64,000 bases of DNA from Shinella granuli (GTDB lineage Bacteria; Pseudomonadota; Alphaproteobacteria; Rhizobiales; Rhizobiaceae). Where the stretch lies: the NCBI RefSeq assembly GCF_004341885.1, contig NZ_SLVX01000022.1, forward strand, positions 44,413 to 108,412, in the 5' to 3' direction. Under the pieces are notes generated by a model that saw only the letters and a list, made by a program, of their open reading frames with translations, made no database searches and was not told the DNA's origin. Of the stretch, positions 17,780 through 27,260 are shown piece by piece (the first letter of the stretch is position 1; every line of letters begins with the position of its first letter). A program made the translations under genes and the position numbers.

Positions 17780-19009
17780 TCAGTGGGTGGCGCCCGATCC
17801 GCCGGCGGCAACGATCGCAAAGGGCTGACCCTCGACGGCGATGATGCGCGTCTCCTTCAACGTCTCCGGATCGACGAGACGCACGAGACCCTTGCGCGGG
17901 TCGGTGACGGCAATGTGATCGCCGGCAACCGCCAGACGCGGGCGCGGGTCTCGCCAATGCCCGTCCTTGCTGTAGGGTTCGGTGACGGTTTCGGACTTGG
18001 TGATCGCGCCGTCCACGACGTCCAGCAGATGGAGCTTGCCGTCTTCCGTCAGGATATAGCCGTTGCGCGGCCTGGCGGGATCGAGGATGAAATCGACCCG
18101 CCGCAGCGGCAGTTCGACCAGGCGGTAGGGCTCCCTGGCGTCCGCGTCGATGAGCACGACCTTGTCTTCGCCGTAGTTCCCCAGGAAGAACTGCATGGAC
18201 GTGCCGCCGAGCAGGGTGGAGACCTTGCCCTCCGGCAGCGTGTCGCCATAGGCGAGCATGTCGAGCTTCGGACCGTCCAGGCCGCCCGGGCGGGCGACAA
18301 GCACGCCCTCCGCGCAGCCGAAAGCCACCAGGCGCGCCGAGGTCGCTTCGCCGTGCAGCCCCGTGCAGGTCGCGACGTCGCCCACCTGCTTTCCGTCCCC
18401 GTCCAGCACGCGCAGGCCAAGACGGAGCGGCAGTTCGCCCTCCTTCACCGCCGCTTCCATGTCCGGCACGGAAACGAGCAGATGATTGCCCATCGGGACG
18501 GCGACGCCGTGGTGCGCTGCTATCGTGTCATAGGGTTTCAGGTCCGCCTTGCCCTCCAGAAGCGCGCTTTCCTTGACGAGATCGAACTTGCCGCCGCGGT
18601 CGTAGAAGATCGCGAGATCATCGCCATGGGCCACCACATGGCCGGGCTTCTCGCCGCTGATGGTCGTGGCAAGGAGTCTTGGCTCCCTGACCTCGATATC
18701 GCGATGTTCGCCATGGTCCGAAAGCGCAATGCCGGTATCGATCACGTGGATCACATTCTGATCGCCCTGGACAGCGAAGACGGTGCGTCCCGTCTCACTC
18801 AGGGAAAGGGCCGCATAGCCCTTCAGGTCAAAGCGGCCGATTTCCTTATCCGTGCCCAGATCGATGGCGCGAACCACGGGCTGCGTGTGATCGGCGACGA
18901 ACAGCCGCCATGTCGCACGCGGCTCCTCGTCCGCATGGACGGCCAGTGGAAGGGCGAGGGTCGCGAGGATGGTGGTGGCGAGAAGGACGCCGGAACCGGA
19001 GCGGGGCAT
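17780..19009 (-). CDS. aztD: Zinc metallochaperone AztD
   Basis: A 409-residue periplasmic protein with a signal peptide (about 26 residues, ending AVHA-DE) and a beta-propeller-like body containing repeated RLVD/VVDGAI-type blades. It matches AztD, which hands zinc to the binding protein AztC of the AztABC importer. The His-rich C-terminus GATH and the internal segment DTIAAHHGVAVPMGNH provide candidate zinc ligands. Homologues normally lie with aztABC; here none is adjacent, so it acts alone or with a distant importer. Two TGTAA-N5-TAACA boxes upstream suggest Zur control, meaning induction by zinc shortage. Confidence 0.85.
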   Translation of the reverse strand: MPRSGSGVLLATTILATLALPLAVHADEEPRATWRLFVADHTQPVVRAIDLGTDKEIGRFDLKGYAALSLSETGRTVFAVQGDQNVIHVIDTGIALSDHGEHRDIEVREPRLLATTISGEKPGHVVAHGDDLAIFYDRGGKFDLVKESALLEGKADLKPYDTIAAHHGVAVPMGNHLLVSVPDMEAAVKEGELPLRLGLRVLDGDGKQVGDVATCTGLHGEATSARLVAFGCAEGVLVARPGGLDGPKLDMLAYGDTLPEGKVSTLLGGTSMQFFLGNYGEDKVVLIDADAREPYRLVELPLRRVDFILDPARPRNGYILTEDGKLHLLDVVDGAITKSETVTEPYSKDGHWRDPRPRLAVAGDHIAVTDPRKGLVRLVDPETLKETRIIAVEGQPFAIVAAGGSGATH

Positions 19010-19023
19010 ATGATCTCCTATTA

Positions 19024-19060
19024 ATGTAATAACGTAACATAGTTTTGTTATAGCGTTACA
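19024..19060 (-). promoter_or_regulatory. Two Zur-like boxes upstream of aztD
   Basis: 19025-19039 reads TGTAATAACGTAACA. The complement of 19046-19060 reads TGTAACGCTATAACA. Both fit TGTAA-N5-TAACA, a pattern similar to alphaproteobacterial Zur operators. They lie 15 and 36 bases upstream of the aztD start. The assignment follows from the family of the downstream gene and is not proven by sequence. Confidence 0.65.
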
Positions 19061-19065
19061 TTTCG

Positions 19066-19436
19066 ATTGTCCAGCGTCCGCGGCGGCATCAGGAAGGCTC
19101 CTGCCAGTCCAGCGGCCGCTTGAGTTGCGGCCCTGCAGGTCTCATCCGGCCGCGATATGCTCCAGCAGGCGGCAGGCGAGGGATCGAGCGACCGGGATCG
19201 TTGAGTGGAGCAGCAGGCGGCGTATCACCAGAGCGTGCGCAGCCGAATGCAGTTGGCCGGCAGGCTGTGCCGGCAGAGCCGGGCCGCGATCCTCCGGAAG
19301 ACGACCGACACCAGCGGCCATGGCCACCAGACGGCAGATCGCCGCGAATGTCCGCAGGGGAATCGGGCAGTCCACCCGGCAACCATCCGCCGCGGCCCTT
19401 GTCTGCCTCTTGCTGCGGGTCGTGGCGGGAGCGGGC
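19066..19436. other. Intergenic region without a convincing gene
   Basis: This 371-base stretch lies between the aztD promoter and the end of the cytosine deaminase gene. It holds no reading frame with recognisable protein features. A GCCGGCA/TGCCGGC hairpin with a five-base loop sits at 19256-19274 but has no T-run. A minus-strand frame open to a stop at 19142 is protein-like in composition but has no start or known motif; it may be a gene remnant. Confidence 0.5.
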
Positions 19437-20729
19437 TTAGCGCGCCTGCGGCGGCACGACGTGGCGGCGGTTGATGCTTGCCGGGCGGCCCTCGATCGAG
19501 AGAGCGGTCTCGCGCTTTTCGCGCTCGGCCACGACCTTGCCCTTCGAGACGACGCAGAGTCGTTCGGCGCGCAGGCGCACTGCCTCGATGGGATTGCCCG
19601 CGTCGAGCACGACGAGGCTTGCCGATTTGCCGACGGCGAGGCCGAGATGGTCGAGGCCCATGATCTCGGCATTGACCCGCGTCACCATGTCGAAGCAGGC
19701 GCGCATGTCCGCAGGCGAGGACATCTGGGCGACGTGCAGCCCCATGAAGGCGACATCCAGCATGTCGGCGGTGCCGAGCGAGTACCAGGGGTCGAGCACG
19801 CAGTCCTGGCCCCAGCCGACACGGATGCCGGCCTTCAGCATCTCGGGAACGCGCGTCATGCCGCGGCGTTTCGGATAGGTGTCGTGGCGGCCCTGCAGCA
19901 TGATGTTGATGAGCGGGTTGGGGATCGCCGACACGCCCGCCTCGGCAATCAGCGGCAGCAGCTTGGAGACGTAGTAATTGTCCATCGAATGCATCGAGGT
20001 GAGATGCGAGCCCGCCACCCGGCCCTGCAGGCCGAGTCGCTGGGTCTCGTAGGCCAGTTGCTCGATATGGCGGGACAGCGGATCGTCCGTCTCGTCGCAG
20101 TGCAGGTCGACCATCAGGCCGCGCTCGGCCGCGATCTCGCAAAGCTCGGTGACCGACCGCGTGCCGTCCGCCATGGTGCGCTCAAAATGCGGGATGCCGC
20201 CGACGACATCGACACCCATGTCGAGGGCACGAATGGTGTTCTCGCGGGCATTGGGCGAGCGGTAGAGGCCATCCTGCGGGAAGGCGACGAGCTGGAGGTC
20301 GATATAGGGGGCGATCTCCTTCTTCACCTCGAGCAGGGCTTCCACCGCCAGCAGGCGATCGTCGCAGGTATCGACATGGGTGCGGATGGCGAGCAGGCCC
20401 ATGGAAACCGCCCAGTCGCAATAGGCAAGTGCGCGCTCCCTGACGGCCTCATGCGTCAGGAGCGGCTTGAGCTCGCCCCAGAGCGCAATGCCTTCGAGCA
20501 GCGTGCCCGAGGCGTTGATGCGCGGCAGGCCGTAGGAGAGCGTCGCATCCATATGGAAATGCGGATCGACGAAGGGCTGGCTGACAAGGTTGCCCGACGC
20601 ATCGACGACACGGCCGGCGGCAGCGTCGAGGCGCGGCTCGATCGCGGCGATCGTCTCGCCCTTGATGCCGATATCGGCGACGGTTCCATCGGGCAGCGTG
20701 CCGCCCTTGACGATCAGGTCGAAGCTCAT
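19437..20729 (-). CDS. codA: Cytosine deaminase (amidohydrolase)
   Basis: A 430-residue metal-dependent amidohydrolase of the CodA type, converting cytosine to uracil and ammonia. Metal ligands are visible: HxH in DPHFHMD, the later His in DLHCDETDD, and the Asp in GWGQDCVLDPWYSLGT; the Glu of HCDE is the expected proton shuttle. It overlaps the upstream permease gene by four bases (ATGA), so it belongs to the ABC transporter operon. That makes import followed by deamination of a pyrimidine-like base the likely role. Related amidohydrolases acting on triazines or creatinine-like rings remain possible. Confidence 0.88.
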   Translation of the reverse strand: MSFDLIVKGGTLPDGTVADIGIKGETIAAIEPRLDAAAGRVVDASGNLVSQPFVDPHFHMDATLSYGLPRINASGTLLEGIALWGELKPLLTHEAVRERALAYCDWAVSMGLLAIRTHVDTCDDRLLAVEALLEVKKEIAPYIDLQLVAFPQDGLYRSPNARENTIRALDMGVDVVGGIPHFERTMADGTRSVTELCEIAAERGLMVDLHCDETDDPLSRHIEQLAYETQRLGLQGRVAGSHLTSMHSMDNYYVSKLLPLIAEAGVSAIPNPLINIMLQGRHDTYPKRRGMTRVPEMLKAGIRVGWGQDCVLDPWYSLGTADMLDVAFMGLHVAQMSSPADMRACFDMVTRVNAEIMGLDHLGLAVGKSASLVVLDAGNPIEAVRLRAERLCVVSKGKVVAEREKRETALSIEGRPASINRRHVVPPQAR

Positions 20730-21670
20730 CTTTCGCCTTTCTGGTACGGTATCATCAAAGCCTTGGGATAGCTGGCGCGGCGCGCCACCAGGATCAGCGC
20801 CAGGATCGACAGCGCATAGGGCATCATCAGGAAGACCTGGTAGGGCACGATGCCGCCCGATATCTGCTGCAGGCGGATCTGATAGGCATCGAAGGCGGCG
20901 AACAGGATGGCGCCGACCAGCGCCTTGCCCGGCCGCCACGAACCGAAGACGACGAGCGCGATGCAGATCCAGCCGCGACCATTGATCATCTGGAAGAAGA
21001 ACGAGTTGAATGCCGACATGGTGAGGAAGGCGCCACCGACCGCCATCAGCGCACTGCCGACGACGACGGCGCCCATGCGGATGCCGGTGACCGAGATGCC
21101 CTGCGCTTCCACGGCGGACGGGTTTTCGCCCGCCGCACGCACGGCAAGGCCGACGGGCGTGCGATAGAGCACCCAGGTAACGAGCACGACGGTCAGGAAG
21201 GCGAGGTAGGTCAGCGGCGTCTGCGTGAACAGCGCCTCGCCGAGCACGGGGATATTCGAGAGGCCCGGGATCGCCAGCGGCTGGAACGACTCGATCTTCG
21301 GCGGCGACGTCACTTCCGGCAGCACGAGGCGATAGGTGAAATAGGTGAGGCTGGTCGCCAGCAGCGTGACGCCGATGCCGACGACATGCTGCGACAGGCC
21401 GAGCGGCACGGTAAGCGTGGCGTGCAGCAGGCCGAACAACGCACCGGCAAGGGCGGCCACCAGCACGCCGGCCCACAGGTCGCCGCCGCTATAGACGGTG
21501 AACCAGCCGGCGAAGGCGCCGACGGTCATGATGCCCTCGATGCCGAGATTGAGCACGCCGGCCCGCTCGCAGATCAGCTCACCCATGGTCGCGAAGATCA
21601 GCGGCGAGGCGATGCGGATGACGGCGACCCAGAAGGAGGCGGTGAAGAGGATTTCAAACGCGTCCATCAT
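20726..21670 (-). CDS. ABC transporter permease (nucleoside/purine type, second subunit)
   Basis: A 314-residue permease of the BPD_transp_2 family (as in YufQ/NupQ). Features are GELICERAGVLNLGIEGIMTV, typical of this subgroup, and about eight to ten transmembrane helices. It pairs with the 349-residue permease directly upstream. Start MMDAFE overlaps the upstream stop by one base. Its downstream neighbour is the cytosine deaminase, suggesting a base or nucleoside substrate. Confidence 0.92.
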   Translation of the reverse strand: MMDAFEILFTASFWVAVIRIASPLIFATMGELICERAGVLNLGIEGIMTVGAFAGWFTVYSGGDLWAGVLVAALAGALFGLLHATLTVPLGLSQHVVGIGVTLLATSLTYFTYRLVLPEVTSPPKIESFQPLAIPGLSNIPVLGEALFTQTPLTYLAFLTVVLVTWVLYRTPVGLAVRAAGENPSAVEAQGISVTGIRMGAVVVGSALMAVGGAFLTMSAFNSFFFQMINGRGWICIALVVFGSWRPGKALVGAILFAAFDAYQIRLQQISGGIVPYQVFLMMPYALSILALILVARRASYPKALMIPYQKGER

Positions 21671-22719
21671 CACCTCCACCTGATCCTGTAGCGCGTCAGA
21701 AGGATCGCCACCACCATGGTCAACAGCGAGGTGGCCACCATGACGTCGGCGATGTAGCTCGGAACCTTGGCGGCGCGGCTCATCGCATCGGCGCCGACGA
21801 AGATGCCCGCGACGAAGATGGCCGAGGCGATGACGCCGAGCGGATTGAGCATCGCCAGCATGGCGACGACAATGCCGGTATAGCCATAACCGGCCGACAG
21901 ATCGAGCGTCAGGTTGCCCTTGAGGCCGGAGACTTCGGAAAAGCCCGCAAGCGCGGCCAGCCCGCCGGAGAGCAACGCCGTCTTCATCAGCACGAGGTTG
22001 ACCGGGATGCCGACGAAACGCGCGCCTTCGGGATTGTGGCCGACGGCGCGCATCTCGTAGCCGAGCTTGGTCTTCTTCGTGATGATCCACACCACGATGG
22101 CCGCGATGATTGCGATGACGAAGCCGAGATGCAGGCGCTTGCCCTGGATGAGGCGCGGCAGTTGCGCCTCCGCGACGACCTTCTGGGATTGCGGCCAGCC
22201 CAGCCCCATCGGATCCTTCAGCACGCCCTCGAGCAGCATCGACACGAAGAGCAGGACGATGAAGTTCAAGAGCAGCGTGGTGACCACCTCGTCGACGCCG
22301 AAGCGCGTCTTCAGCACGGCGGGGCCGAGCAGCAACAGCGCCCCGGCCGCCATCGCCGCGGCCATCAGCACGGGGATCAGGATGACCGAGGGCAGGGGCA
22401 GGGCACCGGTTCCGAGCACCACGGTGACCACGCCGCCGATATAGAGCTGCGCCTCGGCGCCGATGTTCCAGAGCTTGGCGCGGAAGGCGACCGCGACGGC
22501 AAGGCCCGTGAAGATCAGCGGCGTCGCGCGGGTCAAGGTTTCCAGCAGAGCGAATTGCGAGCCGGCCGCACCCCTGGCGACGAGATAGAAGACCGAGAGC
22601 GGCGAGGCGCCGGCCGCCAGGACCAGAAGCGAGACCAACAGCAGCGTGGCGACGACGGCCGCCAGCGGGAACAGGAGGGTGACCGCCAGCGTCGGCGCGG
22701 GTTTCGGCTCAAGCCGCAT
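21670..22719 (-). CDS. ABC transporter permease (nucleoside/purine type, first subunit)
   Basis: A 349-residue inner-membrane permease (YufP/NupP-like) with LTRATPLIFTGLAVAVAFRA and KLWNIGAEAQLYIGG, typical of this subgroup. It overlaps the ATPase gene upstream by 11 bases and the second permease downstream by one base, so all are translated as a unit. Confidence 0.92.
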   Translation of the reverse strand: MRLEPKPAPTLAVTLLFPLAAVVATLLLVSLLVLAAGASPLSVFYLVARGAAGSQFALLETLTRATPLIFTGLAVAVAFRAKLWNIGAEAQLYIGGVVTVVLGTGALPLPSVILIPVLMAAAMAAGALLLLGPAVLKTRFGVDEVVTTLLLNFIVLLFVSMLLEGVLKDPMGLGWPQSQKVVAEAQLPRLIQGKRLHLGFVIAIIAAIVVWIITKKTKLGYEMRAVGHNPEGARFVGIPVNLVLMKTALLSGGLAALAGFSEVSGLKGNLTLDLSAGYGYTGIVVAMLAMLNPLGVIASAIFVAGIFVGADAMSRAAKVPSYIADVMVATSLLTMVVAILLTRYRIRWR

Positions 22720-24235
22720 CGCTGCGCTCCCCGCTGTGGCCGGCCATCAGTTCCCCCAGTTCGCGAATGCTGCGTTCGCCGCGCGCGGAGGGGGTCGACA
22801 GGCGTCCCTTGGACATGACGATGATGCGGTCGGACAAGGCCAGGATTTCCTCAAGGTCTTCCGAGATCAGCAGCACGGCCGCGCCCCGTTCCCGCGCTGC
22901 GAGCAGCATGCGATGGACATAGGCGACGGCGCCGACATCAAGGCCGCGCGTCGGCTGGCTGGCGAGAATGACAGCCGGCTCCGGATCAAGCGCACGGCCC
23001 AGGATGAGCTTCTGCATGTTGCCGCCCGACAACAGGCGTATGCGCGCCTCGGGCGAGGGACACTTCACATCATAGTCGGCGATGATCTTCTCGGCGAAGC
23101 GACGGGCGGCCTTCCAGTCGAGAAAACCCATGCGGCTGAAGCGCGGGCTGCCGTAGCGCTCGGCGATCACATTCTCGGTGACGCTCATGTCGCCGATGGT
23201 GCCGACGGCATGGCGGTCTTCCGGTATGCGCGCCACGCCGTGGTCGAGCGCGACGCGTGGCGACCAGCCGGCAACCTCCCGCCCGGCGACGGAAATGCGG
23301 CCGCCGGTGGCGCGCTGGGTGCCGGCGATAAGCGCGGCAAGGGCCGCCTGGCCATTGCCGGAAACACCCGCAAGGCCGGTGATCTCGCCGGCCCTGAGGG
23401 TGAGCGACACGTCGTCGAGTGCAGCCCCGTTATAGGGTGCGGTGGAGACGCCTTCGAGCTCCAAGAGCGGCGCCCCGACAGTGGCCGGACTGACCTCCGC
23501 CGGCTTCACCTCCTGGCCGACCATGAGGGCGGCCAGTTCCTTGCGATCGGTCGATGCCGTTTCGCGTTCGCCGGCAAGCCGGCCCGCGCGCAGCACCAGC
23601 ACGCGATCGCTGACGGCCATCACCTCGTGCAGCTTGTGGGAGATGAAGATGATCGACAGGCCCTTGGCGACAAGCAGCTTCAACGTTCGAAACAGCGCAT
23701 CGGTCTCGGCCGGGGTCAGAACGGCGGTCGGCTCGTCGAGGATCAGGATGCCGGCGTCGCGATAGAGCGCCTTGAGGATCTCGACACGCTGGCGTTCGCC
23801 GACCGAAAGCGTGGAAACGGTGGCCGCGGGATCGACGGCCAGGCCGAAGTCGGCGGAGAGCTGCGCAATGCGCTGCCGCGCCAGCGTCCTGTCGAGCCGG
23901 GCGCGCCAGAGGCTTTGCGTGCCCAGCGCGATGTTCTCCTGCACCGTCATGTTGTCGGCCAGGGTGAAATGCTGGTGCACCATGCCGATGCCGGCATCGA
24001 GCGCGGCACGCGGATCGCCCGGCGGCAGCGGCTCGCCAAAGGCCTCCACGGTTCCCGCGTCGGCGACATAGTGGCCGAAGAGAATGTTCATCAGCGTCGT
24101 CTTGCCGGCGCCGTTCTCTCCGAGCAGCGCAATGACCTCGCCGCGCTTCAGGTCGAAGGAAATGTCGTCGTTGGCCCTCAGCGGACCGAAACGCTTGCTG
24201 ATACCGGAAAGACGGAGGACGGGTGTATCGGACAC
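22709..24235 (-). CDS. ABC transporter ATP-binding protein, double ABC domain
   Basis: A 508-residue fused ATPase with two nucleotide-binding domains. Domain 1 has Walker A GENGAGKTTL, signature LSVGERQRV and Walker B LILDEPTAV. Domain 2 has a degenerate Walker A (GVSGNGQAAL, lacking the Lys), signature LSGGNMQK and a Walker B-like VILASQPTRGLD in which the Asp-Glu pair is replaced. Only domain 1 is likely to be hydrolytic, a common asymmetry in this family (YufO/RbsA-like). It powers uptake together with the two permeases downstream and the binding protein upstream. Confidence 0.92.
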   Translation of the reverse strand: MSDTPVLRLSGISKRFGPLRANDDISFDLKRGEVIALLGENGAGKTTLMNILFGHYVADAGTVEAFGEPLPPGDPRAALDAGIGMVHQHFTLADNMTVQENIALGTQSLWRARLDRTLARQRIAQLSADFGLAVDPAATVSTLSVGERQRVEILKALYRDAGILILDEPTAVLTPAETDALFRTLKLLVAKGLSIIFISHKLHEVMAVSDRVLVLRAGRLAGERETASTDRKELAALMVGQEVKPAEVSPATVGAPLLELEGVSTAPYNGAALDDVSLTLRAGEITGLAGVSGNGQAALAALIAGTQRATGGRISVAGREVAGWSPRVALDHGVARIPEDRHAVGTIGDMSVTENVIAERYGSPRFSRMGFLDWKAARRFAEKIIADYDVKCPSPEARIRLLSGGNMQKLILGRALDPEPAVILASQPTRGLDVGAVAYVHRMLLAARERGAAVLLISEDLEEILALSDRIIVMSKGRLSTPSARGERSIRELGELMAGHSGERSDAA

Positions 24236-24359
24236 GTTGGCGACCGGGAAAGGACTTTGAGGGCAGGGTTGTTCTGCTCGCAGGGAGAAGCGGCCGCGGC
24301 AAGGGAAATATCCTCATGCCGCCAGCCATTTCTCCCCGCGATCGTCAGAACGCGGAAGG

Positions 24360-25385
24360 CTAGCTCGATTTCGGCTCTGCGTCGTTGATCTCGACGGTGA
24401 ACGAACCGTCCTTGATCGCCTTTTCCTTCTCGGCGATCCTGGCCTTCACGTCGTCGGGAACCTTGCTGTCGAAGGTGCCGAGCGGCGCGAGCGAACAGCC
24501 GCCGTTCTTCATGAAGGAATAGACGCCATAGTCGTCCGCCTTGAAGGCGCCGGCCTTCACTTCCGCGATTGCCTTGTCCAGCGTCGGCTCGAAATGCCAC
24601 AGCGCGGAGGCGACCACGGTCTCCGGATAGTCCGCCTGGGTATCGATGACATTGCCGATGGCCAGGACGTTCTTTTCCTTCGCCGCATCGGACACGCCGA
24701 AACGTTCGGCATAGAGCAGGTCCGCACCGCCATCGATCTGGGCGAAGGCGGTTTCCTTGGCCTTGGGCGGATCGAACCACGAGCCGATGAAGGCGATCTG
24801 GAACTTGGCGTCCGGGGACACTTCCTTCACGCCGGCCATGAAGGCGTTCATCAGGCGGTTGACCTCCGGGATCGGATAGCCGCCGACCATGCCGATATTC
24901 TTCGACTTGGTCATCGCGCCGGCGACGAGGCCGGAAAGATAGGAGGCATCCTGGATATAGTTGTCGAAGACCGAGAAGTTCGGCACGGCGGCATCGGGCT
25001 TGAAGCTCGAGCCCATCAGGAAGGCGACGTCGGGATAATCCTTGGCGACGGCGCGGGCGGCGTCCTCCACGCCGAAGACCTCTCCCAGGATCAGCTTGTG
25101 GCCGGCCTCGCAATATTCGCGCATGACGCGCTCGTAGTCGTTGTTGGCGGTGTTCTCCGAATAGACATATTCGATGTCCCCGCGCTCCTTGGCGGCATTG
25201 GCCGCCTTGTGGATGCGGCTGACCCACTGCTGCTCGACCGGCACGGTATAGATGGCCGCGACCTTGAGCGGGTCGGCGGCGAGCACGCGGCCCGGCAGGC
25301 CCGCGGCGGCGACCGCAGCAGACGCGCCGGCGGCCTTGATCAGGGTTCTTCTGGAAATGCCGAAATTGAACGGATTGCGATGCAT
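24360..25385 (-). CDS. BMP family ABC substrate-binding protein, Tat-type signal
   Basis: A 341-residue periplasmic binding protein of the PnrA/BmpA (basic membrane protein) family, which usually binds nucleosides or bases. The N-terminus SRRTLIKAAGAS with a hydrophobic tail ending RVLA-AD fits a twin-arginine or Sec signal. Internal family features are EYVYSENTANNDYE, GMVGGYPIPEVNRLMNAF and DGGADLLYAER. The start is placed by GAGGGGAAT upstream. It is the first gene of the operon, 124 bases ahead of the ATPase, and the higher expression usually needed for binding proteins suits this position. Confidence 0.92.
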   Translation of the reverse strand: MHRNPFNFGISRRTLIKAAGASAAVAAAGLPGRVLAADPLKVAAIYTVPVEQQWVSRIHKAANAAKERGDIEYVYSENTANNDYERVMREYCEAGHKLILGEVFGVEDAARAVAKDYPDVAFLMGSSFKPDAAVPNFSVFDNYIQDASYLSGLVAGAMTKSKNIGMVGGYPIPEVNRLMNAFMAGVKEVSPDAKFQIAFIGSWFDPPKAKETAFAQIDGGADLLYAERFGVSDAAKEKNVLAIGNVIDTQADYPETVVASALWHFEPTLDKAIAEVKAGAFKADDYGVYSFMKNGGCSLAPLGTFDSKVPDDVKARIAEKEKAIKDGSFTVEINDAEPKSS

Positions 25386-25435
25386 TCGATTCCCCTCTGG
25401 CTTATCGCGCAATTCATTGAAAAGCGTCTTTTTTT

Positions 25436-25445
25436 ACCACTTGGT
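25436..25445 (-). promoter_or_regulatory. Candidate regulator site / -35 region ahead of BMP gene
   Basis: ACCA-CT-TGGT is a small inverted repeat about 50 bases upstream of the start. On the coding strand TTGACC at 25443-25448 could be a -35 box, with no strong -10. The run of T at 25427-25435 is part of the AT-rich promoter region. This is weak evidence, based on position and symmetry alone. Confidence 0.3.
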
Positions 25446-25563
25446 CAACATAGGGGAAATCGCTCGCTGCGGCAATCGGGCGCGGCCGAAAGTTCACGGG
25501 CGCGTGTTCCGGCGCACCCGTCGAGTTGGGAGCGAATATACGTTCAGGCTGGCGGCGATCCGC

Positions 25564-26364
25564 TTATTTTCCGGTGAAGGTCGGCGTGCGTTTCTCGATG
25601 AAGGCGGCCATGCCCTCCTTCTGGTCCGCCGTTGCGAACAGGGCGTGGAAGAGCCGCCGCTCGAAGGCGATCCCGTCGCGCAGGCCCGTTTCGAGCGCGC
25701 GGTCCACGGCCTCGCGGGCGGCCATCACCGCCGCCTTTCCATAGGTGGCGATCGTCGCGGCGGCGGCGAGCGTCTCCTCCATCAGCCTGTCGGCCGCGAT
25801 CACGCGGGAAACGAGGCCCGCGCGTTCCGCTTCCGCCGCATCCATCATCCGGCCGGTGAGGATGAGATCCATCGCCTTCGCCTTGCCGACGAGTTTCGTC
25901 AGCCGCTGCGTGCCGCCCATGCCGGGGATCACGCCGAGCTTGATCTCGGGTTGGCCGAACATGGCGGTGTCGGCGGCGAAGATCATGTCGCACATCATGG
26001 CAAGCTCGCAGCCGCCGCCGAGCGCATAACCGGAGACCGCGGCGATCTTCGGCGTGCGCAGCGCGGCGAAACGCTCCCAGGCGGCGAAGAAGTCCTCGCT
26101 GTACATCTCGGCAAAGGTCTTGTCCGCCATCTCCTTGATGTCGGCACCGGCGGCAAAGGCCTTTTTTGAGCCGCGGACGACGAAGCAGCCGACGCCGGGG
26201 TCGCGGTCGAGCACGGCAAGGTCATCGGCCAAGGCCAGCATGATTTCGGTATTCAGCGCGTTGCGAGCCGCCGGCCGGTTCAGCGTGACGATGACGACGC
26301 GGCCCTGCCGCTCGACGATAACAGGTTGTTCCACCGCAGCCACTCCCTCGATGATCGATGCCAT
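25564..26364 (-). CDS. Enoyl-CoA hydratase (crotonase family)
   Basis: A 266-residue crotonase-fold enzyme. The oxyanion-hole sequence [10 protein letters not shown] is present. Both catalytic glutamates of hydratases can be placed: Glu in [11 protein letters not shown] and Glu in FGQPEIKLG. It hydrates enoyl-CoA esters to 3-hydroxyacyl-CoA. As the last gene of the branched-chain operon it most likely acts on methacrylyl-CoA and tiglyl-CoA from valine and isoleucine. It starts five bases after the mmsB stop. Confidence 0.92.
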   Translation of the reverse strand: MASIIEGVAAVEQPVIVERQGRVVIVTLNRPAARNALNTEIMLALADDLAVLDRDPGVGCFVVRGSKKAFAAGADIKEMADKTFAEMYSEDFFAAWERFAALRTPKIAAVSGYALGGGCELAMMCDMIFAADTAMFGQPEIKLGVIPGMGGTQRLTKLVGKAKAMDLILTGRMMDAAEAERAGLVSRVIAADRLMEETLAAAATIATYGKAAVMAAREAVDRALETGLRDGIAFERRLFHALFATADQKEGMAAFIEKRTPTFTGK

Positions 26365-26369
26365 GCCGG

Positions 26370-27260
26370 CTATTCCGTGTCCGTCTTGTTCCGCAACATG
26401 GTGATGATGGCGGAAAAATCCTTGTCGCCGAACCCGTCGTCGGCAAAGCGCTGATAGAGCGCTGCCGCCCTGGCGCCGAGCGGCGTCATCGCGCCGGCAT
26501 CCGCCGCCGCGGCCTGCGAAAGCTTCAGGTCCTTCAGCATCAGCGCCGCGGCGAAGCCGGGTTCGTATTCGTGATTGGCCGGCGAGGTCGGGACAGGCCC
26601 CGGCACCGGGCAATAGGTCGTCAGCGACCAGCATTGGCCCGACGAGACGGAAGCGACGTCGAACAGCGCCTGATGCGTGAGGCCGAGCCGTTCGCCGAGC
26701 ACGAAGGCCTCGCCCACGGCGATCATGCTGATGCCGAGGATCATGTTGTTGCAGATCTTCGCCGCCTGGCCAGCGGAGGCGCCGCCGCAATGGATGATCT
26801 TCCTGCCCATCGCTTCAAAGACGGCTTTCGCACCGGCAAAGACATCGGCATCGCCGCCCACCATGAAGGTGAGCGTACCGGCCGAAGCGCCGCCCGTCCC
26901 GCCGGAGACGGGCGCGTCGAGCGCCGGGCAGCCATGTGCCTCGGCCAGCGCATGCGCCTTGCGGGCGCTGGCCATGTCGATCGTCGAGCAGTCGATGAGC
27001 AGCGTGCCCGAGGGAACGATGGCGACCAGTTCCTGCCAGACGGAAAGCACATGGGCGCCGGCCGGCAGCATGGTGATCACGATGCCGGCGCCGGAAACGG
27101 CCTCCGCGACCGAGGCAGCGGTCGAGACCCCGTTCTCCCGGGCCAGTTCCAGCGAGGCGGTCGCAAGGTCGAACCCGCGCACGCTGTAGCCGGCTTTCAC
27201 GAGGTTTGCGGCCATCGGGCCGCCCATATGGCCGAGGCCGATGAATGCGACGGGGCTCAT
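26370..27260 (-). CDS. mmsB: 3-hydroxyisobutyrate dehydrogenase
   Basis: A 296-residue NAD-dependent dehydrogenase that oxidises 3-hydroxyisobutyrate to methylmalonate semialdehyde in valine breakdown. The N-terminal NAD motif is [16 protein letters not shown]. The substrate motif is [20 protein letters not shown], and the catalytic Lys lies in [12 protein letters not shown]. Its start overlaps the upstream hydrolase by four bases. It sits directly after the gene that makes its substrate, which settles the assignment against the related glyoxylate/succinate-semialdehyde reductases. Confidence 0.94.
   Translation of the reverse strand: MSPVAFIGLGHMGGPMAANLVKAGYSVRGFDLATASLELARENGVSTAASVAEAVSGAGIVITMLPAGAHVLSVWQELVAIVPSGTLLIDCSTIDMASARKAHALAEAHGCPALDAPVSGGTGGASAGTLTFMVGGDADVFAGAKAVFEAMGRKIIHCGGASAGQAAKICNNMILGISMIAVGEAFVLGERLGLTHQALFDVASVSSGQCWSLTTYCPVPGPVPTSPANHEYEPGFAAALMLKDLKLSQAAAADAGAMTPLGARAAALYQRFADDGFGDKDFSAIITMLRNKTDTE

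Noticed and set aside
19142..19436. Possible gene remnant in the gap before codA
   Set aside because: The minus-strand frame is protein-like in parts but lacks start, known motif or ribosome site, so it was reported only as intergenic.
26370..27260. Tartronate semialdehyde reductase as the identity of this dehydrogenase
   Set aside because: Position between HIBYL-CoA hydrolase and enoyl-CoA hydratase in the valine operon favours 3-hydroxyisobutyrate dehydrogenase.
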